A stretch of DNA of 64,000 bases from Lachnospiraceae bacterium UBA7202 (lineage in GTDB: Bacteria; Bacillota; Clostridia; Lachnospirales; Lachnospiraceae): NCBI GenBank assembly GCA_002490705.1, contig DKUO01000025.1:1-64000 (forward strand), in the 5' to 3' direction. Below are positions 17,034 through 26,010 of this stretch, piece after piece; position 1 is the first letter of the stretch, and each line of letters opens with the position of its first letter. The translations under genes and the position numbers were made by a program. The notes beneath the pieces were generated by a model. The model made no database searches. It was not told the origin of the DNA and worked only from the letters and a program-made list of their open reading frames with translations.

Positions 17034-18443
17034 ATGATAAAAGACAACCAGAAATATTTTAACAGACTGCATGTTTTGTTGGATGCCATCATCATTGCGG
17101 CGTCCTATATGCTGGCATGGTATCTGAAGTTTGCCAGTCCTTTTTCAGACATCGACCCCAATGTCGGTGCGTATTCCATGCGCACTTATTTTGAGATGCT
17201 CTATCTGATTGTGCCGGGGTATCTCGTCCTTTATTATGCATTTAATCTGTATACGCCGAAACGGGCCACAGTCCACCGCTACGAAATTCTGAATATCTTT
17301 CAGGCCAACACGGTAGGCATGGTATTGATGATGGCCGGCTGGTATATGATCGCGCAGATCCATTTCTCCCGTACCATGATGGCCATGTTTTACGGAATCA
17401 ATATTATCCTGACCACACTGGGCCGTTCTCTGATCCGCGCTCTTTTGCAGTATTTCCGTGAAAAAGGCTACAATTTAAAATACATTCTGCTGGTGGGGTA
17501 TTCCCGCGCGGCGGAGGAGTATATCAAGCGTATTAACACGAATCCTCAGTGGGGCTATGTGGTGCGGGGCATTTTGGACGATCATGTGCCTGCCGGTACG
17601 CTCTACAAGGGGGTTAAGGTGCTCGGCACCATAGAAAACCTTCTTTATATTCTGCCCCAGAATAAATTAGATGAGATAGCGATTACGCTGTCTTTGCAGG
17701 ATTACGACCATTTGGAACATATCGTGGATTTGTGCGAGAAGTCCGGCGTGCACACCAAGTTCATACCGGATTATAACAGTCTTTTCCCGAGCCGCCCTTA
17801 CACGGAAGACCTGATGGGGCTGCCGGTGATCAATATCCGTTATGTGCCGCTCACCAACACCCTGAACTGGTGTATGAAGCGGCTGGTTGACATTGTGGTG
17901 TCGCTGGTGGGACTGGTGGTGTCGTCGCCTGTGATGCTGGCGGCCGCCATTGCCGTGGGCTGTACTTCCCGCGGCCCGGTAATTTTTAAGCAGGAGCGGA
18001 TCGGACTCCACAATAAGCCGTTTCGGATGTACAAATTCCGCACCATGAAGGTGCAGATGCCCTCGGCCGAGGAGAAGGGGTGGACCACGAAGGATGATCC
18101 CAGAGTCACCAAGGTGGGGAAATTTTTAAGAAAGACAAGTATCGACGAGCTGCCGCAGCTTTTCAATATCTTAAAGGGGGATATGAGCGTGGTGGGTCCC
18201 AGGCCCGAGAGACCTCAGTTTGTGGAGCAGTTTAAGGAGGAAATTCCCCGCTATATGGTGAAGCATCAGGTTCGGCCGGGGCTTACGGGCTGGGCGCAGA
18301 TCAATGGCTACCGGGGAGACACTTCCATAAAAAAGCGGATTGAATTTGACATTTTTTATATTGAAAACTGGACCATGTCCTTTGATATCAAAATTATGTT
18401 TCTCACAATTTTCAAGGGATTTATCAATAAAAATGCCTATTAA
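17034..18443 (+). CDS. undecaprenyl-phosphate sugar phosphotransferase (WbaP/WcaJ type)
   Basis: A 469-residue membrane enzyme that moves a sugar-1-phosphate from a nucleotide sugar to undecaprenyl phosphate, the priming step of polysaccharide synthesis. Four hydrophobic segments lie in residues 10-130, a Rossmann-like middle domain starts at YILLVGYSRAAEEYI, a re-entrant hydrophobic helix comes near residue 290, and the catalytic domain has FKQERIGLHNKPFRMYKFRT, the DELPQLFNILKGDMSVVGPRPE region and RPGLTGWAQINGYRG. The length is the full family length. The ribosome site is weak. Sugar specificity is not readable. Confidence 0.93.
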   Translation: MIKDNQKYFNRLHVLLDAIIIAASYMLAWYLKFASPFSDIDPNVGAYSMRTYFEMLYLIVPGYLVLYYAFNLYTPKRATVHRYEILNIFQANTVGMVLMMAGWYMIAQIHFSRTMMAMFYGINIILTTLGRSLIRALLQYFREKGYNLKYILLVGYSRAAEEYIKRINTNPQWGYVVRGILDDHVPAGTLYKGVKVLGTIENLLYILPQNKLDEIAITLSLQDYDHLEHIVDLCEKSGVHTKFIPDYNSLFPSRPYTEDLMGLPVINIRYVPLTNTLNWCMKRLVDIVVSLVGLVVSSPVMLAAAIAVGCTSRGPVIFKQERIGLHNKPFRMYKFRTMKVQMPSAEEKGWTTKDDPRVTKVGKFLRKTSIDELPQLFNILKGDMSVVGPRPERPQFVEQFKEEIPRYMVKHQVRPGLTGWAQINGYRGDTSIKKRIEFDIFYIENWTMSFDIKIMFLTIFKGFINKNAY

Positions 18444-18500
18444 GAGAAATACTAAAATCTTAAGAATTGTGAAAGACTTTCGGAAGAAACGGGAATTATA

Positions 18501-18528
18501 TTGCAATTATATCAAGATGTAGTATAAT
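18501..18528 (+). promoter_or_regulatory. sigma-A promoter for the LCP gene
   Basis: TTGCAA (18501-18506), a 16-base spacer and a perfect TATAAT (18523-18528) precede the LCP gene by about 90 bases. Confidence 0.7.
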
Positions 18529-18615
18529 CTTATAAGAGCGGCCACAAAAGCTTGCTTTATCAGACAAGATATGACAAAATGAGAAACAAAGTATGAGAAA
18601 CAGGGAGTACAGAGT

Positions 18616-19794
18616 ATGGCTAAGAGATATACGGATGAATATGATGAGGATGAGGTAAGGCCCAGAAAGAAATCTTCGGGAAAGAGCGGCAGCTCTTCTG
18701 GAAAGAAGAGCTCGGGTAAGAAAAAGGCGAACAAGAGAGCGCAGGCCAGAAAGCAGCGCAGGCGCATCATTCTTTTTGTCGCTGAGGTTATTGTTCTGCT
18801 GATTGCGATTGTAGTGCTCTATGCGGTTCTCACCGGAACAAAAACCGGAAAGATGGAGATCGAGGAGAACGATATCATTATTAACGATACCGTGCTGGAG
18901 GCGCAGGAGGCACAGGAGGCGCAGGGGAAGACGTACCGGAATATCGCGTTGTTCGGCGTGGACTCCACCACGGGCGCGTTGACGAAGAATACTCGAAGCG
19001 ATACGATCATGATCGCTTCGATCAATGAGGAGACGGGAGAGTGTAAGCTGGTTTCCGTTTATCGAGACACCTACCTGAACCTGAGCAACGATACTTATAA
19101 TAAATGTAACGCGGCTTACGCGAAGGGCGGTCCGAAACAGGCCATCAATATGCTGAATATGAATCTGGATATGGATATCACCGACTTTGTCACGGTGGGA
19201 TTTGCGGGCCTGACAGATTCGATCGACGCGCTTGGCGGCGTCATGATCGACGTGGACGACTCGGAGATCAGCCATCTGAATAACTACCAGCTGTGTATCG
19301 CGGAGGATTTGAAGAGATCTTACACCCCGGTGCAGAATACCGGCTATCAGCTGCTGGACGGCTTACAGGCTACCGGTTACTGCCGAATCCGTTACACCGC
19401 GGGAGACGACTTTAAGCGTGCCGAGAGACAGAGAGAGGTGCTTCTGGCGGTGGCCGATCAGGCGAAGAAAGCGAATTTAACCACATTGACAGAGACGGCG
19501 AACAATGTATTCGATGAGGTGTACACTTCTCTGGATCTCTCAGAGATTGTAGATATGCTTGGCAATGTAAATAAATATTCTATTACGGATCATTCCGGAT
19601 TCCCGCAGGAGGGTATGAGGGAGACGGGCACGATCGGCTCCAAGGGTTCCTGTGTCATTCCTTTGAGTTTGGAAGACAATGTCAAATGGCTGCATAAGTT
19701 CCTGTATGGAGTGGATGACTACGAGCCGTCCTCTACCGTGAAGGAATGCAGCGAGAAGATCTACGAGGAAACAAACGGATATTTAAACAAATAA
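18616..19794 (+). CDS. LytR-CpsA-Psr (LCP) family cell-wall glycopolymer ligase
   Basis: A 392-residue protein with a very basic, Ser/Lys-rich cytoplasmic tail (residues 1-50), one membrane anchor (about 52-75) and an extracellular LCP domain. LCP enzymes transfer polymers from undecaprenyl pyrophosphate to peptidoglycan. Hallmarks seen are NIALFGVDS, NTRSDTIMIASIN, LVSVYRDTYLNL with the key Arg, the GGPKQAINMLN region, and YCRIRYTAGDDFKRAERQRE. It has its own strong promoter and terminator, which allows expression apart from the synthesis genes. It is the likely last step for the polymer made by this locus. Confidence 0.93.
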   Translation: MAKRYTDEYDEDEVRPRKKSSGKSGSSSGKKSSGKKKANKRAQARKQRRRIILFVAEVIVLLIAIVVLYAVLTGTKTGKMEIEENDIIINDTVLEAQEAQEAQGKTYRNIALFGVDSTTGALTKNTRSDTIMIASINEETGECKLVSVYRDTYLNLSNDTYNKCNAAYAKGGPKQAINMLNMNLDMDITDFVTVGFAGLTDSIDALGGVMIDVDDSEISHLNNYQLCIAEDLKRSYTPVQNTGYQLLDGLQATGYCRIRYTAGDDFKRAERQREVLLAVADQAKKANLTTLTETANNVFDEVYTSLDLSEIVDMLGNVNKYSITDHSGFPQEGMRETGTIGSKGSCVIPLSLEDNVKWLHKFLYGVDDYEPSSTVKECSEKIYEETNGYLNK

Positions 19795-19800
19795 AAGCAG

Positions 19801-19830
19801 AGGGGCTTGCCTTGCAGGCCCCTGTCTTTT
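19801..19830 (+). terminator. intrinsic terminator of the LCP gene
   Basis: AGGGGC pairs with GCCCCT around an 11-base loop (19801-19823), followed by GTCTTTTT. An A-rich stretch precedes it. Confidence 0.85.
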
Positions 19831-19861
19831 TATAAAGAGCAAGCGGACGGAGGACGCACGC

Positions 19862-20800
19862 ATGGAGACAGTGGATGTGATCATTCCCGTCTATAAGCCG
19901 GATCGCGGGTTTTTGACGCTGGTGGATATGCTGGAGACACAGACAGTACCCGTAAATCAGATTATCATCATGAATACAGAACAGAAATATCTTGACCGGC
20001 TGCTTTACGGTACTACTCTGGAAAGAAAATATCATAATATAACAGTAAAGCATTTGTCAAAGAGGGAGTTTGACCATGGACACACCAGAAATCAGGGTGT
20101 GAAGCTTTCGCAGGCCGATGTATTTGTTATGATGACGCAGGACGCCATTCCCGCGGATGTATTTTTGATAGAGCGGCTGCTTGCGGGGCTTGATGGCGAG
20201 AAGACGGCTGTGGCTTATGCGAGACAGCTGCCGGACAGTGAGAGCAGCGAGATTGAGCGCTATACGAGAGGTTTTAACTATCCCGAAGAGTCGAGAGTCA
20301 AGACGAAGGCCGATTTGTCTGAGCTGGGAATCAAAACCTTTTTTTGCTCTAACGTCTGTGCGGCCTATAAACGGAAGGTGTTTGACGCCCTCGGCGGGTT
20401 CGTAGACAGGGCTATATTCAACGAGGATATGCTTTATGCCGCCAAGGCGGTGGAAGAGGGGTTTGGCATAGCCTATACGGCGGGAGCGCAGGTGTATCAT
20501 TCCCATCATTATACTTACAGGCAGCAGTTTCACCGGAATTTTGATCTGGGCGTGTCACAGGCGGATCACCCGGAGGTGTTTGGGGCGTACCCGTCGGAAT
20601 CAGAAGGAATCCGTCTTGTGAAGAACATGGTGGATCATCTGAAAAAAGAGGGAATGGGAAGAAAAATACCGCATGTTATTTTACAGAGCGGTTTTAAGTA
20701 CGCGGGGTATCTGTGCGGGAAACGGTATCGCTTCCTGCCGAAATTCCTGGTGGTGGCCATGTCTTCCAATAAAGAATACTGGAGTCAGGGCAGCGTGTAA
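19862..20800 (+). CDS. GT2 glycosyltransferase, rhamnosyltransferase-like
   Basis: A 312-residue GT2 enzyme with VDVIIPVYKPDRGFLTLVDM at the N-terminus, KREFDHGHTRNQGVKLS, and FVMMTQDAIPADVF carrying the metal-binding acidic residue. The FDHGxTRN pattern is typical of dTDP-rhamnosyltransferases of the RfbF/RgpB kind, which fits the rfbA/rfbC genes nearby; this specificity is inferred. It stands between the LCP terminator and glmS, with GGACGGAGGA upstream as a ribosome site. Confidence 0.87.
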   Translation: METVDVIIPVYKPDRGFLTLVDMLETQTVPVNQIIIMNTEQKYLDRLLYGTTLERKYHNITVKHLSKREFDHGHTRNQGVKLSQADVFVMMTQDAIPADVFLIERLLAGLDGEKTAVAYARQLPDSESSEIERYTRGFNYPEESRVKTKADLSELGIKTFFCSNVCAAYKRKVFDALGGFVDRAIFNEDMLYAAKAVEEGFGIAYTAGAQVYHSHHYTYRQQFHRNFDLGVSQADHPEVFGAYPSESEGIRLVKNMVDHLKKEGMGRKIPHVILQSGFKYAGYLCGKRYRFLPKFLVVAMSSNKEYWSQGSV

Positions 20801-20828
20801 GAAATGAGGATCATAAATTGATGCAGGG

Positions 20829-20844
20829 ACGTTACGTGTAACGT
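20829..20844. repeat. palindrome in the glmS leader
   Basis: ACGTTAC and GTAACGT form a perfect inverted repeat with a 2-base centre, between the GT gene and glmS. It could be an operator or a small RNA hairpin. The 62-base gap is too short for a glmS ribozyme. Confidence 0.5.
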
Positions 20845-20862
20845 TCCGGAAAGAGGGAGCGT

Positions 20863-22692
20863 ATGTGTGGAATTGTAGGATATATCGGGAAAAAACAGGC
20901 GGCGCCTATTATTTTGGATGGCTTGGCCAAGCTGGAGTACCGCGGGTACGATTCGGCGGGGATGGCTGTCATAGATGAGACGGGAAAGGTCAATATCACC
21001 AAATCGGTGGGGCGGCTTAAGGTTTTGGAGAATCTGACCCACGGCGGAGAGACGATGCCGGGACTTTGCGGGATCGGACATACCCGTTGGGCCACTCACG
21101 GCGTGCCGAGCGACAGCAATGCACATCCTCATTTTAATGAGGCGGAGACGATTACCGTGGTACATAACGGGATCATAGAGAACTATTTGCAGCTTCGCAA
21201 AATGCTGATGGAGCGCGGTTACAAATTTGTGTCGGAGACGGATACGGAGGTTGTGGCGCACCTTTTGGACTACTATTACAAGGGAAATCCTTTGGAGGCG
21301 ATCACCAAAGTGCTGCACCGTGTGGAGGGCTCTTATGCGCTGGGTATTCTTTTTGCGGACTGCCCCGATCAGATTTTTGCGGCCAGAAAGGATTCTCCCC
21401 TCATCGTTGGACAAAATGAGGACGGCTGTTTTATCGCTTCCGATGTGCCCGCGATCCTGAAATATACCAGAAAGGTATATTATGTGGACAATCAGGAAGT
21501 GGTGCGCCTGCGGGCGGATCACATGCACTTTTATACGGTGGATGAGGAAGAAACGAAAAAAGAACCGGTCTTTATTGAATGGGATGCAAGCGCGGCTGAA
21601 AAAGCCGGGTATGAGCATTTCATGTTAAAGGAGATGTATGAACAGCCAAAGACTGTGACGGATACGCTTCTGCCAAGACTGAAAAATGACGATATTGTCA
21701 TTGATGAGCTCGGCATGAGCGATGATGAAATGCGGGCGGTGAAGAAGATTCATATTGTGGCCTGCGGCTCTGCCTATCACGCGGGTGTTACGGGCAAATA
21801 TGTGATAGAGGGGCTGGCACGCATTCCGGTGGAGGTGGATCTGGCGTCTGAGTTCCGTTACCGCGACCCGATTTTGGAGGAGGGAGCCATGGTGGTGGTG
21901 ATCAGCCAGTCCGGGGAGACGGCGGATACCCTTGCGGCGCTTCGGGAGTCCAAGAAGAGGGGCTTTCCGGTACTGGGCATCGTCAATGTGGTGGGAAGCT
22001 CCATCGCCAGAGAGGCGGACAATGTGATGTACACATGGGCTGGCCCGGAGATTGCCGTTGCGACCACGAAGGCTTACAGCGCGCAGCTGATTGCGCTCTA
22101 TCTGCTGGCCGTGAAATTCGGCAGGGTGCGGGGAAAGATTGATGATGTGACATATGCGTCACTTTTGGCGGACCTGCGGTGTCTGCCGGATCAGATTGAA
22201 CTTCTGCTCAACAATAAGAATAAAATTCAGAGATTTGCAAACCGCTATATCGGAGCGAAAGATGTGTTCTTTATCGGCAGGGGAATCGATTATGCGATCT
22301 CTCTGGAGGGCTCTTTGAAGTTAAAAGAGATTTCCTATATCCACTCGGAAGCCTATGCGGCGGGCGAGCTGAAACACGGCACGATCTCCCTGATCGAGGA
22401 GGGGACGTTAGTGGCGGCGGTTTCTACCCAGCCTGCGCTCTATGCCAAGACGATCAGCAATATGGTGGAAGTGAAGGCGAGAGGCGCCTTTGTGCTGGCG
22501 GTGACCTGCGAGGAAAATAAGGAGATTGAAAAGGCGGCGGATTATGTGATCTATATTCCCGAGACAAATCCTTATTTTGCCAATTCGCTGGCGATCATAC
22601 CCTTGCAGCTTTTCGGGTATTATGTGTCCGTTGGCAAAGGATGTGATGTGGATAAGCCGAGAAATCTGGCGAAGTCGGTGACGGTCGAGTGA
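20863..22692 (+). CDS. glmS: glutamine-fructose-6-phosphate aminotransferase
   Basis: A 609-residue cytosolic enzyme making glucosamine-6-phosphate, the entry to UDP-GlcNAc, peptidoglycan and wall glycans. The N-terminal glutaminase starts with Cys 2 (MCGIVGYIG), with LEYRGYDSAG and GIGHTRWATHG. Two SIS sugar-isomerase domains follow (VACGSAYHAG, ISQSGETADTLAALR and the late SEAYAAGELKHGTISLIEE), ending in AKSVTVE as in other GlmS proteins. Length is normal. GAGGGAG precedes the ATG. No glmS ribozyme fits in the upstream gap. Confidence 0.97.
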   Translation: MCGIVGYIGKKQAAPIILDGLAKLEYRGYDSAGMAVIDETGKVNITKSVGRLKVLENLTHGGETMPGLCGIGHTRWATHGVPSDSNAHPHFNEAETITVVHNGIIENYLQLRKMLMERGYKFVSETDTEVVAHLLDYYYKGNPLEAITKVLHRVEGSYALGILFADCPDQIFAARKDSPLIVGQNEDGCFIASDVPAILKYTRKVYYVDNQEVVRLRADHMHFYTVDEEETKKEPVFIEWDASAAEKAGYEHFMLKEMYEQPKTVTDTLLPRLKNDDIVIDELGMSDDEMRAVKKIHIVACGSAYHAGVTGKYVIEGLARIPVEVDLASEFRYRDPILEEGAMVVVISQSGETADTLAALRESKKRGFPVLGIVNVVGSSIAREADNVMYTWAGPEIAVATTKAYSAQLIALYLLAVKFGRVRGKIDDVTYASLLADLRCLPDQIELLLNNKNKIQRFANRYIGAKDVFFIGRGIDYAISLEGSLKLKEISYIHSEAYAAGELKHGTISLIEEGTLVAAVSTQPALYAKTISNMVEVKARGAFVLAVTCEENKEIEKAADYVIYIPETNPYFANSLAIIPLQLFGYYVSVGKGCDVDKPRNLAKSVTVE

Positions 22693-22823
22693 AAAAACAC
22701 ATTTTTTAAATAATTTGATCACAATTTAAACACAAACAGCAGATATACTAAGGACATAATCAGCGAGGGGCAATAAAGCAGAGGGACGAAAGTCCTGTAA
22801 GATTTATGAAAGGAAGCGAGATT

Positions 22824-24281
22824 ATGTACGATAACAATTACCCAAACAACTATCCAAACAGATACACTGACAATTCAGGTGCGCAGCAGACAGGAACTTC
22901 GCAAAACAGCGCGGCGGGGCAGCCGGGAATCGATTACCGTTCTTATCAGAGCGCGGGAAGTTATCAATATGGCGGCGCCTATGCGGGAGGCTATCCGCAG
23001 CCAGAGCAGAAGAAAGAAAAGAAGGCGAAGCGGCAGGGCGGCTATTTCAAGAAAGCGCTTGTAGCCGTGTCGCTGGGATTGTTCTTCGGACTCTTTGCGG
23101 GACTGGGACTTTTTATTGTGGAGTCGGCTTCGGGAATGCTTGACCGGAACCAGACGAAGGTTTTACAGGAGACAGAGGATGCCTCGGGGGCAGCAGGGAT
23201 TACAGAAACTTCCGCAGCACAAAAAAGCGAACCCATGATCAAACAGTCGGAGACAGCCACGACGGTGGTGACCGACGTGACGGATGTTGTGAAGAATGTG
23301 ATGCCTTCCATCGTTGCGGTGAACAACCACTACACGGAGACCATGTCCTTCTATGGACAGCGTATGAGCAGTGAGGCGGACGCCAGCGGGTCCGGCATCA
23401 TTGTGGGAGAAAATGACACGGAGCTTTTGATTGTCACCAATCATCATGTGGTGGCGGATACGGATAAGCTGACGGTGCAGTTTAACGAGGGCAGCGAGGC
23501 GGAGGCCTTTATCAAGGGACAGGATTCCAAGATGGATCTGGCTGTGATCGCAGTGCCGCTTACGGAGCTGTCGTCCACGACTTTGGATTCCATTCAGGTG
23601 GCAACGCTGGGCGATTCCGACGAGCTGACGGTGGGCGAGCCGGCCATTGCCATCGGTAATTCTCTGGGCTACGGCCAATCCGTAACCACAGGTGTGATCA
23701 GCGCCCTCGACAGAAGTATCAGCCTGTCGTCAGGGTATGGATACGGCGGTGACGACGTGGAGGGCACCTTTATACAGACGGATGCGGCCATCAATCCCGG
23801 CAATTCCGGCGGCGCTCTGCTCAACATTAAGGGCGAAGTAATCGGTATCAATTCCAATAAGATCGGCGGCAGCGCCGTGGAGGGTATGGGTTATGCGATC
23901 CCCATTTCGTCTGCAAGCCCGATTATTGCGGAGCTGATGCTCAAGGAGACGAAGAGCAAGGTTGCCGAGGAAGAGCGGGGGTATCTGGGTATTTCCGGCA
24001 TCAGCGTCACCCAGGAGGTGTCCCAGTCCTACGGCATGCCGGAGGGCGTGTATGTGGCGCAGGTATTTGAGAACACGGCGGCCTCCGCGGCGGGCTTAAA
24101 GCAGGGCGATATTATCACAGAGTTTGGCGGCGACAGGATCTCTTCTATGGAGGAGCTGCAGAAGGAGCTGGAGTTCTACGCTAAAGGCGATACCGTGGAA
24201 GTGAAGGTTATGACTATGACGGTGGCAGGATATGAGGAAGCCACCCTGCATCTGACCTTGGGAAACAAAGCGGGCGAGTAA
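22824..24281 (+). CDS. htrA: membrane-anchored HtrA/DegP-type serine protease with PDZ domain
   Basis: A 485-residue protein. The N-terminal 70 residues are Asn/Tyr/Gly/Gln-rich and cytoplasmic, followed by one membrane segment (about 75-100), a trypsin-like protease domain outside the cell and a C-terminal PDZ domain (about 385-480). The catalytic triad is intact: His 208 (TNHHVVAD), Asp 238 (SKMDLAVIAV) and Ser 328 (NPGNSGGALLN). It probably degrades misfolded envelope proteins. AGGAAG sits 9 bases before ATG 22824, so I prefer this to ATG 22806. The 130-base leader has a small GGAC-GAAA-GTCC hairpin but no convincing -35 element. Confidence 0.93.
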   Translation: MYDNNYPNNYPNRYTDNSGAQQTGTSQNSAAGQPGIDYRSYQSAGSYQYGGAYAGGYPQPEQKKEKKAKRQGGYFKKALVAVSLGLFFGLFAGLGLFIVESASGMLDRNQTKVLQETEDASGAAGITETSAAQKSEPMIKQSETATTVVTDVTDVVKNVMPSIVAVNNHYTETMSFYGQRMSSEADASGSGIIVGENDTELLIVTNHHVVADTDKLTVQFNEGSEAEAFIKGQDSKMDLAVIAVPLTELSSTTLDSIQVATLGDSDELTVGEPAIAIGNSLGYGQSVTTGVISALDRSISLSSGYGYGGDDVEGTFIQTDAAINPGNSGGALLNIKGEVIGINSNKIGGSAVEGMGYAIPISSASPIIAELMLKETKSKVAEEERGYLGISGISVTQEVSQSYGMPEGVYVAQVFENTAASAAGLKQGDIITEFGGDRISSMEELQKELEFYAKGDTVEVKVMTMTVAGYEEATLHLTLGNKAGE

Positions 24282-24318
24282 ATAAATAGCACGCGTTATA
24301 TATGATAAACAAGAAAAG

Positions 24319-24351
24319 GACTGCATTTTCCGCGGAGAATGCAGTCTTCTT
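24319..24351 (+). terminator. terminator of htrA
   Basis: GACTGCATT (24319-24327) pairs perfectly with AATGCAGTC (24338-24346), followed by TTCTT. It lies inside a possible N-terminal extension of the next frame, which argues against that extension. Confidence 0.8.
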
Positions 24352-24427
24352 CATAAAGATTTTATACAATGAATATTTTATTTATGATATAATAGGCGCA
24401 GAGAAAAAGCGATTGGGGAGGAATCTT

Positions 24428-25921
24428 ATGGACGACCACAAAGAGGACAGGCACGAAGAGACAGAGCTGGAGGAGCAGAAAAAGCCCGATACGGAGGAAA
24501 AGAAAAACGACGACTCCGGCAGTGAATATGAAGACGTCTGCTTTATCTGCCGCAGACCTGAGAGCAAGGCCGGGAAAATGTTCAGGCTTCCCAATCATAT
24601 CTGCGTCTGCGACGATTGTATGCACAAGACGATGGATACGGTCAGCCAGTTTGATTATCAGGGGCTTTTGAACACGCCGGACATGAGCGAGCTCAACAGC
24701 GGAAAGGGCTTTCCCAATATCAGCTTCGTCAATTTGGCGGACCTGAAGGGAGACGGCGGAATCCCGAATAAGCAGAAACCGAAGAAAAAGAAAAAAGCCG
24801 CGGCTGAGATTGATATCAGGGATATCCTGCCGCCTCATAAGATCAAACAGAAGCTGGACGAGTATGTGGTGGGACAGGAACACGCCAAGAAGGTGATGTC
24901 CGTGGCAGTCTACAATCACTATAAGAGGGTGGCTACCGGCACCATGGATGAGATTGAGATAGAGAAGTCCAATATGCTCATGATCGGCCCAACAGGCTGT
25001 GGCAAAACCTATCTGGTCAAAACCCTTGCCAAGCTCCTGGATGTGCCGCTTGCCATTGCGGACGCCACTTCCCTGACAGAGGCCGGCTACATCGGCGATG
25101 ATATAGAGAGCGTGGTCTCGAAGCTGCTGGCGGCTGCGGACAACGATGTGGAGCGGGCAGAGCGCGGTATTATTTTTATTGATGAGATTGACAAGATTGC
25201 GAAGAAAAAGAATACCAACGCCAGAGACGTGAGCGGCGAGTCCGTTCAGCAGGGGATGTTAAAGCTCTTGGAAGGGGCGGAGGTGGAGGTGCCTGTGGGC
25301 GCGAACTCCAAAAACGCAATGGTGCCCCTTGCGACGGTGAACACCAGAAATATCCTGTTTATCTGCGGCGGCGCGTTTCCCGATTTGGATGAGATCATCA
25401 AGCAGAGGCTCAACAAGAAGACTTCCATTGGCTACAACGCGGAGCTTAAGGATAAGTATGACAAGGAGAAGAACATTCTGAGTAGAGTGACGGTGGAGGA
25501 TATCAGAAAGTTCGGTATGATTCCCGAGTTTATCGGCCGCCTGCCGGTGATCTTTACGCTGGAGGGCTTAAGCCGCGATATGATGATCGAAATTTTGAGT
25601 AAGCCCAGAAACGCCATCCTCAAACAGTACCAGAAACTGTTAGAGCTGGACGAGGTGGAATTGCTCTTCGATGAGGGAGCTCTTCAGGCGATTGCGGATA
25701 AGGCTATGGAGAAGGAAACCGGAGCAAGAGCCCTGCGGGCGATTATCGAGGAGTTCATGCTGGATATTATGTATGAGGTGCCGAAGGACGATAACATTGG
25801 CCGCGTGACGATTACCAGAGAGTACATCGAGGGGACGGGCGGACCGATTATTGATATCCGAAGCAAAAGCGCGGAGCACCCGGACCGCCTGAAAGTAGTG
25901 CAGCAGCCGGCAGGCGGATGA
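24428..25921 (+). CDS. clpX: ClpX-like AAA+ unfoldase
   Basis: A 497-residue ClpX homologue, longer than the usual 420-435. An acidic N-terminal tail (1-35) precedes the zinc-binding domain, with Cys pairs CFIC (from Cys 38) and CDDC. A linker rich in Lys comes before the AAA+ core: Walker A GPTGCGKT (187-194), pore-loop GYIGDD, Walker B IFIDEIDK (Asp 252). The ClpP-docking loop, usually IGF, reads IGY at 334-336. No clpP is adjacent. The start is ATG 24428 after GGGGAGGAA; TATAAT at 24388-24393 is a likely -10. It may be the sole ClpX or a second, specialised copy. Confidence 0.88.
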   Translation: MDDHKEDRHEETELEEQKKPDTEEKKNDDSGSEYEDVCFICRRPESKAGKMFRLPNHICVCDDCMHKTMDTVSQFDYQGLLNTPDMSELNSGKGFPNISFVNLADLKGDGGIPNKQKPKKKKKAAAEIDIRDILPPHKIKQKLDEYVVGQEHAKKVMSVAVYNHYKRVATGTMDEIEIEKSNMLMIGPTGCGKTYLVKTLAKLLDVPLAIADATSLTEAGYIGDDIESVVSKLLAAADNDVERAERGIIFIDEIDKIAKKKNTNARDVSGESVQQGMLKLLEGAEVEVPVGANSKNAMVPLATVNTRNILFICGGAFPDLDEIIKQRLNKKTSIGYNAELKDKYDKEKNILSRVTVEDIRKFGMIPEFIGRLPVIFTLEGLSRDMMIEILSKPRNAILKQYQKLLELDEVELLFDEGALQAIADKAMEKETGARALRAIIEEFMLDIMYEVPKDDNIGRVTITREYIEGTGGPIIDIRSKSAEHPDRLKVVQQPAGG

Positions 25922-26010
25922 GACAGGAAAAATCACCTGTTCTGACGAGCCGCACAGTGACATAACCGCCGCCGATGCATAAAATACGGTAAGGAGCGAC
26001 AGGGCGGTGC

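Noticed and set aside
20801..20862. glmS ribozyme
   Set aside because: The gap is too short and lacks the ribozyme core.
24302..24427. N-terminal extension of the ClpX-like protein
   Set aside because: It would translate through the htrA terminator and the -10 element; ATG 24428 has a strong ribosome site.
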